NCBI RefSeq assembly: GCF_027887165.1
Contig: NC_077230.1
Location: 28,111,851 to 28,175,850, forward strand
DNA: 64,000 nucleotides
From: Monodelphis domestica
Lineage: Eukaryota > Chordata > Mammalia > Didelphimorphia > Didelphidae
Direction of reading: 5' to 3'
Position 1 is the first letter of the stretch, and every line of letters starts with the position of its first letter. Positions 33,918 to 47,130 of the stretch are shown here, piece after piece. Below the pieces are notes generated by a model that ran no database searches, was not told where the DNA came from, and worked only from the letters and a program-made list of their open reading frames with translations. The position numbers and the translations under genes were made by a program.

Positions 33918-36900
33918 GATATTCTAATATTAATTGGTTAAAAAAAACATTATTGCTGCTTATAATGAAAACTGTTTTCTTTTTAATTTAGTTTGGAGTT
34001 TGAGGGAATCTATAGCAGCAGCCATTTTCTTTTTACTATTGTATCTTCAATGATACCTTTTCTTTCTAGTGCTCTTTGAGGGAAGATAAAATGATTTGTT
34101 CCTGCTTTTAACTCCCATCATTCTTTGTTCCAAAATGGAAGCATTCAATTTTAATGTTCAGTGTGAGAGTACTGTCTTTATTCTGTACATAGAGAGAATA
34201 AGACTGGACTCTGAGAGTCATGCTAAATTTAGAAGATACAATTCCTCTTTTGTCAGTGAGTTTGCAAATAACCTCCAGCCCCTAATTAAAAAAAATAATC
34301 AGTATTCCTATTTTAATTTTTCAAAATCATTCTCAAATTCTTAATCTCTGATTTTCTAGCCACTTAACGTGCATTTTGCTTGCAATTGACAAGTGCATAA
34401 TGACAATATGATATTTTGAAATATTTATGTCTCATGAGAGTTTATATGTGTCAGACTAGCAAGATAGTATATTTTTAAAATTCTATTTTTTTTATATTTT
34501 TGGCATCCTGAAAACAAGACAGGACTTTAAAAAAGCAAAACAATGCAGAAATCCTCTCAAGTCTTTATATTAACTTCTAATCATTGTCCTTAAAATGAAC
34601 TTTCAAAACACTAATCTAAAAGATTCAGTACTTTAGCTTTCCCTCAAGTCACAAATTAATTTATATTTATATATCTTGGATGTGTATATGTGTGCAGAAG
34701 GGATATATAATCATCAAAAGTTGGGAAAATGCAGCGTCAAAATTGTTATTAGGTGTCCTCTCCATTCACACAACTATTACCCTCATGCAGACTCTTCCCA
34801 CCTCACAGCTCCACTATTAAGATTGTTTTATGGATGCTCTTGTCTCAATCTCTCCCTGCTTCAATATATCCTTCTTTCAGTTGTCAAAGTGATCTTCTTA
34901 AAGCATAACTCTCTGCATGTTATCCCTCCCTCTTAACACACCAAAACCTCAATTAACTCTTGGTGACTCCCTTTTACATCACTTGCTTTTAAAGTCTCTC
35001 ACAACATGTTTCCTTCCTACCTCTCCAAGATTCTTACATTTTTATGCCACTCTACACAAAATTTGATCTGCCAATAGAAGCCTTTCTTATTCTTCCTTGA
35101 ATATAACATGGCTTCTTCTAATTCTCTATCTTTTCCCTTTCTGTTCTCATGCCAGGAACATTCTTCCTCACCTCTCTTTCTTAGTTCCCTTCCATATTTA
35201 GAGTCGAAACCCAATTTGTACAAGTTTTTGCCATCCACAATGCTAGGGTCTTTCTTCTGAGATTACTTTCTATTTATATAATATATTCCATTTAAAAGAT
35301 GCAAACATACACATACTAACATATATATGTATATAACATGTGTGTGGACACTATATATGTATGTAAATATATATGTATATATATATTATACATTCTAAAG
35401 TTGAAATCTACTGTCTTCCTCCTTAGAATTTGGCCTCTTGAGGGAGGGAACATATTTTTTTCTTTCTTTGAATTCCTACATCTTAGGACATAGTATGCAC
35501 TCAGTAAAAGTTTCCTCATTCACTAATCATCTAGGACAAAATTTTTTAATACCATCTGTGTGTGTCATGGACCAAGTTCACAGTCTTTTGAAGTTTATGC
35601 TGTATTCCTAGAATAATTTATTTATTTATCTATACATATCTATACATAGTTCATTCAATACATAAAAGTGTATACACAAATAATTGCATGAATCTAACTT
35701 CTATTGATCATCAATCTAAGTTCCTAGTTCGTAAAGTGAGTATACCAGGCTTAGAGAAAATCAATTTATTTAGACAAAGGCACAGAAGGTTGATTGAATC
35801 AGTGGAAAATATGAAGAATATTTAACTTAAATTATGCAGACAATTAATATGTGTATCATAGATCTATAAAGATATAAGTATATGAATGAATAAATTTATC
35901 TCTCTCTATATATAGTTGCCTGACGTTGAATAGAAGCAGAGTGAATAAGTTTAGGTCAAGTGTAAAAATATGTTGGCAAAGAAAATGGAAAATCACTTCA
36001 TTATCTTTGCCAGGAAAGCACCAAATTGGGTAAAAAAGAATTGGACATAACTGAAATGACTGAACAACAAAAATCTTATCTATCTATCTAAAAGACATTC
36101 TTATGTTTGAATTTGTAGATAGAATTAGACTAATTCAAAAAACTGTGCCATTGAAATGATACCCCTGACTCAGGGAAAACAGAACCAAATAATAAGCATA
36201 TGTAATTCACATAATATTAGGCTCCAATTAAAAGTTAACTGAGAATAAAGGTTTTGAAGCCTATGGCAGAAGACATTTAGAAACAAAAAAAAGGCAATAT
36301 CCTCACATAGGCTAATATCCATTTCTTTCCCTGAGCATGATCCAACAATGTCTTGACAATTGCTCATTACTCTTCTTTTTACATGATTTTTTTTGAATCA
36401 TAATAAATTACCATTTTTTTCTGTTTGAAAGTGATTCATCAACATACACACAGAAAGCTCTCTGTGTTTAGAAGAGTTTATCTTTAACTAAACCACTGTA
36501 CCTTACATCAGACAGAAAGCCAAAGGTTTAATCACAAGGAATTAATATATTGCTTAATCAACTATAAAGATATTCTACTTCCTAATTACTTACGAGGTAT
36601 AAATACTACTTTAACTGAAACATAAAAGGACATATGATTAGCTTAGAAAATATATTTATTTTGATTTTGGAAGCTCTAAAGAGCTAAATCCTGAAGCTTT
36701 CTAGTCCTGGGCCTAGAAATTGAGGAAGAACCATGTCCTTAAGAGTAAATACTCTTTTGGGAAAGATTAGGAGATGATTATCTTTGACACTCTGTATCTA
36801 TGTATATGTAAAGCACATATCTCTCCTCCCTGTTAGATGCAGCCTTTCTTGGAGGAGCATCATTAATTAGAGATAGGGCAATCCTTAAAATCAATAGGAG

Positions 36901-37080
36901 AGATACATGGGAGAGAAGGAGAGAGAAACTTCATTGACCTTCTTCCATCTAAGTGAATTTTACTATCAGTGGCCTGGATCTCAGCTAGGAATTGTCAAAC
37001 TAATAGAATTAGATCTAGAAAAGACCTTAGATGCTATATAGTTCAACCCTTTCCTTTTTAACATCTAGCTTGTTAGATGT
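33918..37080. other. AT-rich sequence with one SINE scrap
   Basis: Mostly unassigned AT-rich sequence. It includes TA/TATG-rich low complexity at 35310-35390, small TCTA runs near 36075-36090, and a Mar1-like SINE end on the plus strand at about 35935-36065 ('ctgaaatgactgaacaacaa' end). No gene is recognised; the short open frames show no motifs. Confidence 0.5.
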
Positions 37081-37084
37081 TATT

Positions 37085-37310
37085 GCATATTGAGAGCTAA
37101 AAGTTTTAATCCAAATCCAAACTAAAGCCATAACTGTGTGATCCTAGACAACTCACTTTATGTTTGTCTTAGTTTTCCCATCTATACAATGGGCATAATA
37201 ATAGTGTCTACCTCCCAAGGTTGCCATCAGAATATAATTAGATAATATCTATAAAGCCCTCTGAATACCTTCAAATGCTGTATAAATGCTTTGAATATTT
37301 TATATATGAA
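37085..37310 (+). mobile_element. MIR/CORE-SINE relic
   Basis: Contains the CORE-like 'tgtgtgatcctagacaactc' followed by 'cccatctatacaatgggcat' and 'aatgctgtataaatgc', the 3' half order of MIR-type SINEs. Diverged. Confidence 0.65.
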
Positions 37311-37649
37311 GTAATGGAGGAACAAAATTGGTTATGGGTTTCCCCAAGTTCACAGAGTCAATACGATTTAAAATAATAATTTGAAGACAGATCTTCTGAC
37401 TCTAAATCTAGCATTCCTACACCATACTTAAATGTCCCAGATTTTGCTTATTTAACCCTCAACCTGACCCCAAGACTATTTTATATGTTTATATGTCATT
37501 CTGATTCACTCAGAAAAAGGCGTTTTCACCTCAGAAGGATCATGAAGCAGGCATATCAATAATATATGGCTAATGCTTTGTGATTGCGACTGGGACTTTG
37601 ATATTATCAAAGATCAATTCCCATAATTATGGAATATAATTGGCACCCA

Positions 37650-38405
37650 GAAATATTGTGTCATTTATGCATTGCTGGTAAAGTTGTGAAATGGTCAAAC
37701 TATTCTGGAGAGCAATTTGGAATTATGACAAAAGGGCTTTAAAAGATTGCCTAACCTTTGATCCAGCCATAGCACTGCTGGGTTTGTACCCCAAAAAGAT
37801 AATAAGGAAAAAGACATGTACAAGAATATTCATAGCTACGCTCTTTGTGGTGGCAAAAAAAAATTGGAAAATGAAGGGATGGCCTTTATTTGGAGAATGG
37901 CTGAACAAATTGTGGTATCTGATGGGAGTGATGAACTAAAGGATTTCTATGTGAACTGGAAAGACCTCATGCAAAAGCAAAATTTTTCATCAGGAACTGA
38001 TGCAAGGCAAAAGTAGTAGAACCAAGAGAACATTGTACACAGAAACTGATACATTTTATCACAATCAAATGTAATATACTTTTCTGCTAGCAGCAATACG
38101 ACTCAGGACAATCCAGAAGAACTTAGGAGAAACAATGCTATCCACATCTAGAGAAAGAATTGTGGGAACAGAAATGCAAAAAAAACCCCATATGATTGAT
38201 CATGTGATTTGATGGGGATATGATTAGGGTTCTGATGTTAAAAGATCACTCTACCACAAATATGAATAGCATGTAAATTGGTTTTGAACAATGACACATG
38301 TGTAATTCAGTGAAATTGCTTTTCAGCTCAGGGAGGGGGATGGAAAGAGAGATGGGAAAAATCATGAATCATGTAACCATGGAGAAATATTCTAATAAAT
38401 AATAA
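37650..38405 (+). mobile_element. 5'-truncated L1 3' end, plus strand
   Basis: The sense counterpart of the minus-strand L1 3' ends: ORF2 tail ('gcaatttggaattatgaca', 'gatccagccatagcactgctg') then 3' UTR ending in AATAAATAATAAA at about 38390-38405. An 82-codon open frame (37691-37939) carries the last part of ORF2 with IALLGLYPKKIIRKK-type sequence. Not functional alone. Confidence 0.8.
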
Positions 38406-38435
38406 ATATTGTGTTACTTTCATAGATTATTATTT

Positions 38436-38630
38436 TTATAGCCCTTACCTTCCATCTTTGAATCAATATTGTCTATTGGTTCCAAGGCAGAAGGGTAGTA
38501 ATTGCTATGCATTTGGGTTTAAATAACTTGCCTGGGATAACAACTAGGAACTATCTGAGATCATATTTGAACCCAGGATCTCTCATCTTAGGTTGGCTTT
38601 CAATCCACTGAGCCACTGAACTGACTTGTC
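38436..38630 (-). mobile_element. GGGGCAGCTGGG-type CORE-SINE, minus strand
   Basis: Reverse-complemented SINE: tail side 'cccttaccttccatc', then 'cagaagggtagtaattg', the CORE region, and the tRNA-like head with B-box-like 'tttgaaccc' and A-box-side 'ccactgagcc'. Same family as the SINE head of the LINE at 33.9 kb, but with the normal SINE 3' part. Confidence 0.75.
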
Positions 38631-38922
38631 TCATACATTATTAGGAATATATTGCTTACTACTGTAGGAAGCAGGGAGAGGTAGGAAGAAGTAAAAGAAG
38701 GGTAGCTAGGAAGGAGAGGGAGAAGTTGGAATTCAAAATTTGAAAGAAAATGAATGTGACAAATATTCTTATATTTAAGTTGGGCTTAAATATTATTCAA
38801 TAAAAATAAATGCAAGTTTGAGGGACAGCATAATGAAATGCAACCATCAGTTTAATTAGTAGTGAAGCAGAGCCCTCAGAGAAAATCAATTTTTACCTCT
38901 GCTACTGATTATACCATCTAAT

Positions 38923-38928
<6 letters not shown>

Positions 38929-38975
<47 letters not shown>
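38929..38975. repeat. (TG)n microsatellite
   Basis: About 47 bp of TG dinucleotide repeat. Confidence 0.95.
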
Positions 38976-38978
<3 letters not shown>

Positions 38979-39219
38979 AAGATAAGTATACTAATCCAGG
39001 TTTCTAGGATAAGGAAGTTGAGAGGGAGAGGAAAAGTAGATTTCAGAAGGATGAGAGGGAGAGGGGAGCAGCCACCTCCAACATGCATGCCATAGCTTCA
39101 CCATCATAGGCCTAGATGATTTACAAATATCTCTTTTAGTTCTAGAACTATGACCCTATGAAGTTGTGACTTAATCTCTGTGACCCCTTACAGCTCTGAC
39201 TAAATCTATGGTCCTGAAG

Positions 39220-39884
39220 AAAAAGAATTGAAGGAATTAGAATAGGCAGTAAGGAAATAAAACTATCATTCTTTGCAGATGATATGATGGTATGCTTAGA
39301 GAATCCTAGAGAATCAACTTAAAAAAGTAGTCAAAATAATAGACAACTTTAGCAAAGTTGCAGACTATAAAACAAATCTGAATCAATCATTAGTATTGCT
39401 ATATATTAATAACAAAGTCCAGTAAGAGAAATTCAATTTAAAATAATGGCAAAAAATATAAAATACTTGAGATTTTATCTGCCAAGAAAAAGGCAGGAAC
39501 TATATGAACACTATTACAAAACACATTTCATACAACTAACATCAAATCTTAACATTTGGAAAAATGTAATTGCTCCTATACCCACTGAGCCAATATAATA
39601 AAAATGACAGTTCTACCTAATTAAAAATTTACTTTATAGAACTTGAAAAAATCATGTTAAAAGTCATCTGGAAGAAAAAAAGTTCAGCAATATCAAGGGA
39701 AGAAATGAAAAAATGTGAAATGACTTAGTCATATCTAATTTTAAAAAAACATTTTAAAGCAGTAATCATCAAAACAATATGGTACTGTTTAAGAAATAAG
39801 TGGTAAAATAGTGGAAATAGATTAGGTACACAATACACATTAGTTAATTATCATAGTAATTAAAATATATTGTGCCTTCTTTTT
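39220..39884 (+). mobile_element. L1 ORF2 segment (RT region), plus strand, part 1
   Basis: Plus-strand L1 ORF2. 'ctttgcagatgatatgatgg' (39275 on) encodes the F-A-D-D-M-M active-site box, and the normal downstream order follows. Many stops. The element is interrupted at about 39884 by an oppositely oriented L1 and resumes at about 41326. Confidence 0.75.
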
Positions 39885-41325
39885 TACATCAGTACAATTT
39901 CAAAATATTTGTTTTCTGATATTTTTACAATCCATGTTCTCTCTCTCTTTCTCCTACTCCTCCCTCTTCCCAAGAAGGAAGATAATAAGGTATAGTTTGT
40001 ACATATATTATCACATAGTATATATTCCATGTTTGTAATATTCGTAATATTGTGAAAATTGTTTGTAATATTGTGAAAGATGACACACTGCTTACCATGA
40101 AAAAAATTCAGAGAGGAAATAAAGAATGGCCTGTTTCAATTTGCATTTGGATTCTTTCTGCTCCTCATGAGTCTCTTAGAGTTGTGGATTTTTGCCTTGT
40201 TCATAATAGTTGTCTTTCACAGTTGATCATCATATATTATTGTTGTTACTATGTATTCTCTTGATTCTGCTCACTTCATCTTACATCACTTGAAATAAGT
40301 CTTTCTAGTTGGTGTGTGTGTGTGTGTATGTGTGTGATTTTTATTGTGTGTTTTTATTTCTTATGTCACAATAGTATTCAATGTTCAATCACATGCTACA
40401 ACTTGTTCAACCATTCCCCAATTCCCCAATTGATGGACATCACTTCAGTTTCCAATTCTTTGCCACCACAAAACAAAAAGCAAACTGCTATAAATTTTTT
40501 TTTGTTCATGTGGGTTCCTTTCTCCTATCTTTAATCTCTTTTGTATATACAACTACTAGTAATATTTCTGGGTCAAAAGATATATGCAGCTTAATGGCCC
40601 TTTGGGTATGGTTACAGAGAATTTTCTAGAATGGTTGTATCAGTTCACAGCTGTAACTACAGGGAATTAGTATCCCAATTATTCTACATCTCCCCCTTTT
40701 TGCTATGTTAGACAATCTGATGGATGTGTGCTGGTACCTAAGCGTTGTTTTAATTTTCATTTCTCTAATCAATAGTGATTTGGAGAATTTTTTCATATGA
40801 CTAAAACATTTTAATTTCTCCATATAAAAATTCCCTGTTCCTATCCTTTGACTATTTGCTAATTGTGAAATACTTAGTATTTTTATGAATTTGACTCAAT
40901 ATATCTGAGAAATAAATTCTTTGTCAGAGAAACTTGTTATAAAGATTTTTTTCTCATTGTTTAATCCTTTTAATCTTGGTTGCATTGCTTTTTTTTTGTG
41001 CAGAAACTTTGTACTTTAATTTAGTTACAGTTATCTGTTATACATCTTATAATGTTCTCTATGTCTTGTTTTGACCTAAATTCTTCCCTTATCCATAGGT
41101 TCGACAAGTAAACAGGTTTTGGCTTCCCTAATATATTTATAGTATTACCTTTTATTTCTAAATATATTTAGAATATTGCATATATTTTGACTTTACCTTT
41201 GAATATGGAGTGAAGTGTTTGTCTGTACCTAATTTCTGCCATATACCTTTTCAGTTTTCCTAGCAGTTTTTGTTAAGTAGTGAAGTTCTTCCAAAAATTT
41301 AGATCTTTGGGTTTGTCCAAAACAT
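39885..41325 (-). mobile_element. L1 3' portion inserted in the opposite direction
   Basis: Antisense L1 3' UTR (pyrimidine tract 39935-39970) followed by the ORF2 C-terminal region, ending near 'agatctttgggtttgtcc'. A TG-rich run lies at 40310-40335. It is more diverged than the young copies and resembles the copy at 1690-2890. It splits a plus-strand L1. Confidence 0.7.
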
Positions 41326-42125
41326 CAAAACTAAAATTACCATACTAATAAAGTTTTTGATGAACTTACAGATGAACACTTTGTGGGGAAGAACACATTA
41401 CTGACAAAAACGTCTCACAAAAATTGAAAAGTAGTTGGACTGAAACTATATATAGACCAACATTTCACACTGTATGGAAAAATAAAGTTAAAATGGATAG
41501 ATTATTTAGATAAAAAGGTTGATACCATCAGCAAATTAGAGAGGCAGAGAATAGTTATATCAGAATTATGGAAAAGAGAAAAATCTATATTTAAACAAGA
41601 AAGGCAGCATTACATGATATAAAATGGATATATTTTATTATATTAAATTAAAAAGTTGTGTATAAACAAAACCAATGCAAGCAAGACTCAAAAGACAATA
41701 GAAACCTAGGGAACAAATTTTGACAGCAAGTTTCTCTGATAAAGGTTTCATTTCTCAAATGCATAGAGAACTGAATCAGTTTTATGCAAATGAGCCATTC
41801 TTCAATTGATAAACTGATAAAATTTATAAAGTTTTCAGATTAAAAAAGTTATTTATAATCATGGGAAAATGTTCTAAATCACTATTAAATACAAACAAAA
41901 AAGAAAGCCAAAAATACAGACATATATGTATATGTATATATATATTTCACAATATGATAAATATGTTTTACATGACTGCACAAGCATGACCTAAATCAAT
42001 TTCTTGCTATCTCAGGAAGGAATGTGCAGAGAGAGGGAAGGAGAGAATTTGGATCTAAAAACTTAAAAATAATAAATGTTAAAATAGTTTTTATATATCA
42101 TAGGAAAAAGTAAAATATTTTCAAA
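41326..42125 (+). mobile_element. L1 ORF2 segment and 3' end, plus strand, part 2
   Basis: Continues the plus-strand L1 of 39220-39884 after the insertion: 'gaccaacatttcacactgta', 'ttgataccatcagcaaatta', 'gataaaggtttcatttctc', then an A-rich tail by about 42125. All frames are broken. Confidence 0.7.
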
Positions 42126-42174
42126 AATAAATACAATTCATTTACTTCTCAAAAGAAATCTCTGATCTTACAAT

Positions 42175-42305
42175 GCCATCAGAATCATTTTAAGATGAAA
42201 AAATTAAGATACTGAAAGATGAGGGTAAAGAAGTATTTATGGTCAGCCGGCTAGTAAATAGAAATGAAAGAATTCAGGATCTGTTCCTTTCATTGTAAAT
42301 CCTAT
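42175..42305 (+). mobile_element. MIR relic
   Basis: The order 'gatgaaaaaattaagatactg', 'ggtcagccggctagtaaata', 'gaattcaggatctgttcc' follows the MIR core and downstream part. Diverged. Confidence 0.55.
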
Positions 42306-42734
42306 ATTGTTTGTACTGGTTTATCTCTGCTTGAAAAGTGAACTTTTAGGTAGGTCTATAATTGAATTGACTGTATTCAGGAAGTTCATTTAAAGAAAAT
42401 GGGGGATATGTCCACAAATAGCTCAAAATAAAATGGCTCATAAAATTGAAGCAAATCAAATCTTTATCATTGTACAAAGGCAGTACAGCAAAATGGAGCA
42501 TGGTGCCTAAACTCACAGATAACAGGATACTAAGCTAGATGTCCCCTTTTTTTCCTTCCCCTTCTCTCACTTTAAAGTTATACAGTTTAGCCAATTTAGG
42601 CTTATATCACTTATAGAAATTAACAAATCACAGCCATGTTGTAGGCTTATAAGTCAGTTTCCAAAAGAAATACAATAGCAGAATCCCCAAGACCATATAC
42701 CTTTTCTCAAATAATACTTAAATTATTTTGTTTA

Positions 42735-42905
42735 TATTTTCTCCATGACAGGAGACTCCCTTTATCAATTCATGCTGGAACTTTCAATGCAACTTTTAGT
42801 TTTAGAGAGCTCCTTAGAGGAGTGAAAGGTTCAGTGATTTGTTCAAGATCCTCCAGCTAGTCTGAGGCAGATGGTGGCTTGAACCCAGGTCTCCTTGACT
42901 TCACA
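42735..42905 (-). mobile_element. MIR-like SINE relic
   Basis: Has 'gtgatttgttcaagatcctc', 'cagctagtctgaggcagatg' and 'cttgaacccaggtctccttg'. The order resembles the MIR core and tRNA-side part; strand assignment is tentative. Confidence 0.5.
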
Positions 42906-42909
42906 AGAA

Positions 42910-43940
42910 ACTCTATCAATTAACTCTATCAATTATTACAAAGATATATTTACTTGGAAATGCAAGATGTGTATTAGTACAGTTTTTCAAGGACCTTTGC
43001 TGAGAAATGTTTAGAAATCACCATTTTGAATCTACCTTATTAGTTTTTATAATTTCCATTGCATCTAAAACTTCTCATCTTTCAAAACAATTATAAAAAA
43101 GCTAGACCTGAGTAGAAAATAGAATCCCTCTTAGTTGCTTTAAGCCTTTTATCAGTTGGTATACTATTCAGATCACTTGGAGTGATTAGCCATTGTAGAT
43201 CTGCTGGGAGCAAAGCATTGGCTGCCTCTGTATTTGTGTTTTGCATGGACGCACTCCAGGATTTGGTACTTTACATTTTACCTGCTAACAGACCAGCTGC
43301 CACCACTACCACTTTTTCTACTAATCAAACATGGAATCCAACTGACAGGTTGAGTGAGCCATCTGGCCTCCCCTAGCAATGTGAGGTAATGATATGAGTG
43401 GCTCTCTATATTTTTATAGGATTGGATGACTCATTGGAGTGCTATAACAGCAATACAGTAAACTCTCTGCCAAATACTATGCTGTACATGTGGTGTCCTC
43501 TATATCAAAGAAGTTCTATTTCAAAAGTCTTTCAAGGAGGGAATATTATACCATAAGGATTATCTTCTAGCTCTCCTTCAGTAGAAAAATCATTATTTAT
43601 TTTCTGAAGCAATACTACCACATTTTTCCTGGCTGTTTTTACTTAGATAGGGGCAATGATTTGCCTTTTGGTGGATTTGGATTGATACACTTAGAAGAAA
43701 AATACAATAAATTCTACCTTGTGGCTAACCTCAGTACTAAGAATAGAAAAAGGGACCTTAAAAAAGAGTTTCAGAAAACAACAATGATAAAAAGAGATGG
43801 CAGGCTTGAAATTCATGGTTCAGCTGCTAATTTATTTTCTTTAGTCACTGCAAGGAGAGATGAAATAGAAAAAATGATTTAAAGTGTTTTATCATTGTAT
43901 GGGTTTGTGTTCTTTTTTTGAAGTGGCTCACAACTTGAAA
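42910..43940. other. No gene identified
   Basis: AT-rich with moderate GC around 43180-43380. Open frames of 64 and 73 codons (43182-43376, 43661-43882) have no motifs I recognise. Confidence 0.45.
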
Positions 43941-43949
43941 TCCAATGGG

Positions 43950-44687
43950 AGATCACCAATTAGGGAATGACTGAATAACATATGTTATATTGATATAATG
44001 GAAGATTACTGGTCTTTAAGAAATGAGGAAAAATCCAATTTTGGAGAAAGTTGGAAAAACTTTTATTAACTGATAGACTTAACCTTATGAATAAAATTTT
44101 GAGAGACTTTATAACTATATCCAATGAACTGATCAACAGTGATTCCAGGAAGAAAACAATAAAGGATGCAGACTGAGGTATAATCTTTGTCCATGACCAA
44201 TGCAGAATGATAAGTTGAGTTGAAGTAATTTTTCAGCCCAAAACAACTTTACCTGTAAGAGGGCTTTAGTACACTGGAGTGGAAGTGGAACACAAAGCAG
44301 CATGTCCCAACTATGACCAAGGCACACCTAAAGTAGCAACAAAGGCTACTGGATGTCTCAGCTACAGACAGTGAGGAGGTTTAGACAACTGCTCAGAAAG
44401 ATATTAGAGAGTTCTCTTTGTTGGCTCTGGGTGTATGACTCTTGTTGCATTGTCAATACAAAGCTCCTAGAAACAGTCCTCGGGCTCGCTCTCAGGGGGA
44501 GGAGGAGCACAAGCACATAATAACACTTGTAGACAGTGGGGAGTAGAATACCCTAGTACACAGTTTAAAGGTGGAAAAGGGTTCTCGTAGTTACCCCTAG
44601 ACTAGAGCATAGACCTGGAGAGTATTAAACACATCTCTCCTTAAATCATACTACCTTGAAAGAATGAAAAGCAGATAGATTTCCCAG
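43950..44687 (+). mobile_element. L1-family fragments, plus strand (ORF2 tail scrap, then 5' UTR-like)
   Basis: The first 200 bp resemble a diverged plus-strand L1 3' piece ('agggaatgactgaataaca'). From about 44190 the sequence is GC-richer and leads into the duplicated target site at 44688. It continues beyond the RNF146 retrocopy at 46700 as L1 ORF1 start sequence. The RNF146 copy therefore lies within the 5' part of an L1-family element. Confidence 0.5.
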
Positions 44688-46699
44688 AGCCAGTTCTTTT
44701 TTTTTTTTTACAATCTGTAGTATTTATTAAATTATAATTTTTTAACAAAAAAAGAAAGAAAAGAAAAAGATGAAACATTAGGAGAAGCCTCAATTACAAG
44801 GACTAGACAACAAAGTTTATGGGAACACTACAAAGTGTTACAGTCAAGATTTTGCAACAAAAGTTATTAGCTGTTTACATTTTCATTTTGAGAACTTGAA
44901 GATAATGATTATTCTTTGTCTTTATAAATATTCCTTATACCTCCCAAATGAATCTATTTTCACATTAAGTATCTTATTCTTATCATTATCTTCTTATACT
45001 GCTCCCAAATTTAGTGTTCTTTCCGTATGCCGATCCATGCAGAGAAATAAGACACAATGCAACAGTTAGATAATGAAGACAGTTAATGCACAGAGAATAA
45101 ATAGTGGCCAAAGAGATTGAGGATCTCACAAAAAAAAGCTACAAAATAAAGACTTTCTTCTGGGTATTGCTTTCAACTATCAACACCCAAGTTCCTGACT
45201 TTTAAATAAAATTTCCAGAGACATATTAGAAGTATTAGTTACAGGCCAATTCTTCCCATTCCCTTTCCCACCCCTAACCCCAAAATACTCTACCAGGGGA
45301 TGAGTGTAATGTCTCATGGGCAGAAATTTACAGGTACCATTATGGATGTACTTTGTATTCTTGAGCATGTGGCTGATGACTTCTTTAAACTTCAGTTACT
45401 GTGCACTGTCCATCAGGTCTTCTAGACCTGACCACCCCCTGCTGCAGGTCTATCAGTTGCTGTCTGATTTACATTTGGAACCAAATGTCTTTGCTGAGTT
45501 GAGGGCAAATGTTGTGCAATGTGAGCAGATACATCCTCACTATCACTACTAGCATCTGATTCAGTTTCCTCAATGGAGGTGTCTGGTGCTGGTACCCTGC
45601 CTGAAGACAGTATTTCATGGTCTTCCTCTCCCTCTTCCCTGTGACTCCTTTCAGCCGTGTTGTCTCCACTGATTTGCAAGTGCGCAAAAGAGTCCTCTAG
45701 AGAAGTGCCAGCATCAGGTGAAGGTGTTGCAGGGCTTGTTAACTGGCCATCTAGTGAAGTTAAGGGTCTAACACTAGAGGCAGCATAGAAGCCCCAGCCT
45801 GGGCTGATATATTGTCCGCTCCATCTGCAGAGCTCTCTCTTGCTAAATTAAGCACATTAGAGTCACAGTCCAGCCTAAGACCAGCCACTCCCTTCTTTGG
45901 TATATCTATTATATCCCGTTTAATTTCCCAGGCTGTCCATGTTCGCTTCTCCTGTATTGAACCAAGTTTTCAAGATCAGCAACATATAGAAACCCAGCAA
46001 TTAATGTTTCAGTGCTCTTTTTACCTTTGGAGAAAGCCCCTTCCAGCTCTCTGCGGTGCGTTCATCATACTGCCAACCACGTGTTCCTTCCTTCATAATA
46101 CCAGGCATATTCTCCGCTGTCTCTACTTGCTGCTTTCAGTTCTTCTGGTGATAACAAGGTTGGCTTGTCAAGAAAGTCCTCAGGACTCTCTTGCCGACAG
46201 AGTGCACAACGTTTTCCAAGCCATGAAGCTCCCTTTACACATAAATAGCAGAATACATGCTTACAAGGAAGCCTGCCTGGGTGAACACATGTTTGCAGAC
46301 AGATGGCACATTCAGGGACAGGAAGAGAAGGTCCAGCATTAGAACATTTGCCTTCTTGATTGTGGGAAGCATGTTTATCGGGTGACCAATTTCACCGCGG
46401 TCAGCCTTCATTTCTATTATAGATCCCACTGATGTCTGTTATAAGAACAAAACATCATTTTCACAGACAGTAAAGTTAGAGGTTGTTTTCCTCACTAGTG
46501 GTTGATTCTTTGTGTTGCAAAGGGAGTCCCTACTTGTATTAATGACTCTGTGAACTAGCTTTATTGATTTTATATCACCAGTTAACTTGAAGATGACAAT
46601 GTTGTCGTTTCCATTGAAGCTCTTTCCAGCCACCGCCTAAGCCACTTCGCAGTCTTTTCTCCCTGGCCAACAACCCCGCAGCGCCCCACAGCCAGTTCT
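44688..46699 (-). pseudogene. RNF146: RNF146 processed pseudogene (retrocopy)
   Basis: An intronless minus-strand copy with poly(A) (T-run at 44697-44710), an AATAAA signal just before it and a 10-bp target duplication, agccagttct, at 44688-44697 and 46690-46699. The coding relic runs from an ATG at 46411 (reading [17 protein letters not shown]) to a TAA at 45387-45385. The N-terminal part retains pieces of the C3HC4 RING finger (CKHVF near 46290; a CALCRQE-like segment near 46200). A WWE-type segment with a WWQYDE-like stretch follows near 46060. The acidic Ser-rich C-terminus (SSGRVPAPDTSIEETESDAS) is open at 45679-45422. Frameshifts break it, for example in the RING. RNF146 (Iduna) is a poly-ADP-ribose-directed ubiquitin ligase that acts on axin and tankyrase; about 340 codons here fits the family length (about 359). 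GC-rich 5' UTR sequence occupies 46640-46690. Confidence 0.9.
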
Positions 46700-47130
46700 G
46701 AAGGCAGCTGCACATTTGCACAATTACAGGGTCCAATCTTAATATATTTTTTAAATTAAAAGAAAAGAGAAAAGCTGCAAAATGAGAAAACAACAAAAAA
46801 GGAAACTCAACATAGAAAGTTATTTTGGTGAAAGGGAAGACTAAAACACAAATTCATATGAGGACAACAATGTCAATACTGCTGTAAGCAAAACCTCCAA
46901 GGAACATATGAATTGCTCTCAAGCCCAAAAGAGCACTCATGGAGGAGCTCAAAAAGGATTTTTAAAATAATCAAATAAGCAAGATAGAAGAAAAAAATTG
47001 GGAACAGAAATTAGAGCAATTTAGAAAAATCATGAAAAAAGTCAATACCTTGGTAAAAAAGAGGTGTAAAATACAAAAGAAATTAATACTTTTTTTTAAA
47101 AAGAGGTCAATTGCCATAAAAAGGCACAAA
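46700..47130 (+). mobile_element. L1-family ORF1 N-terminal region, plus strand
   Basis: Directly after the retrocopy's right target duplication the plus strand reads an A-rich ORF1 start (ATGAGAAAACAACAAAAAAG near 46780). It then shows the Lys/Glu-rich coiled-coil-like stretch ('gagctcaaaaaggatttt', 'aatcatgaaaaaagtcaat'). Stops are present. ORF2 does not follow, so it is a truncated L1 or a HAL1-type (ORF1-only) element. Confidence 0.6.
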
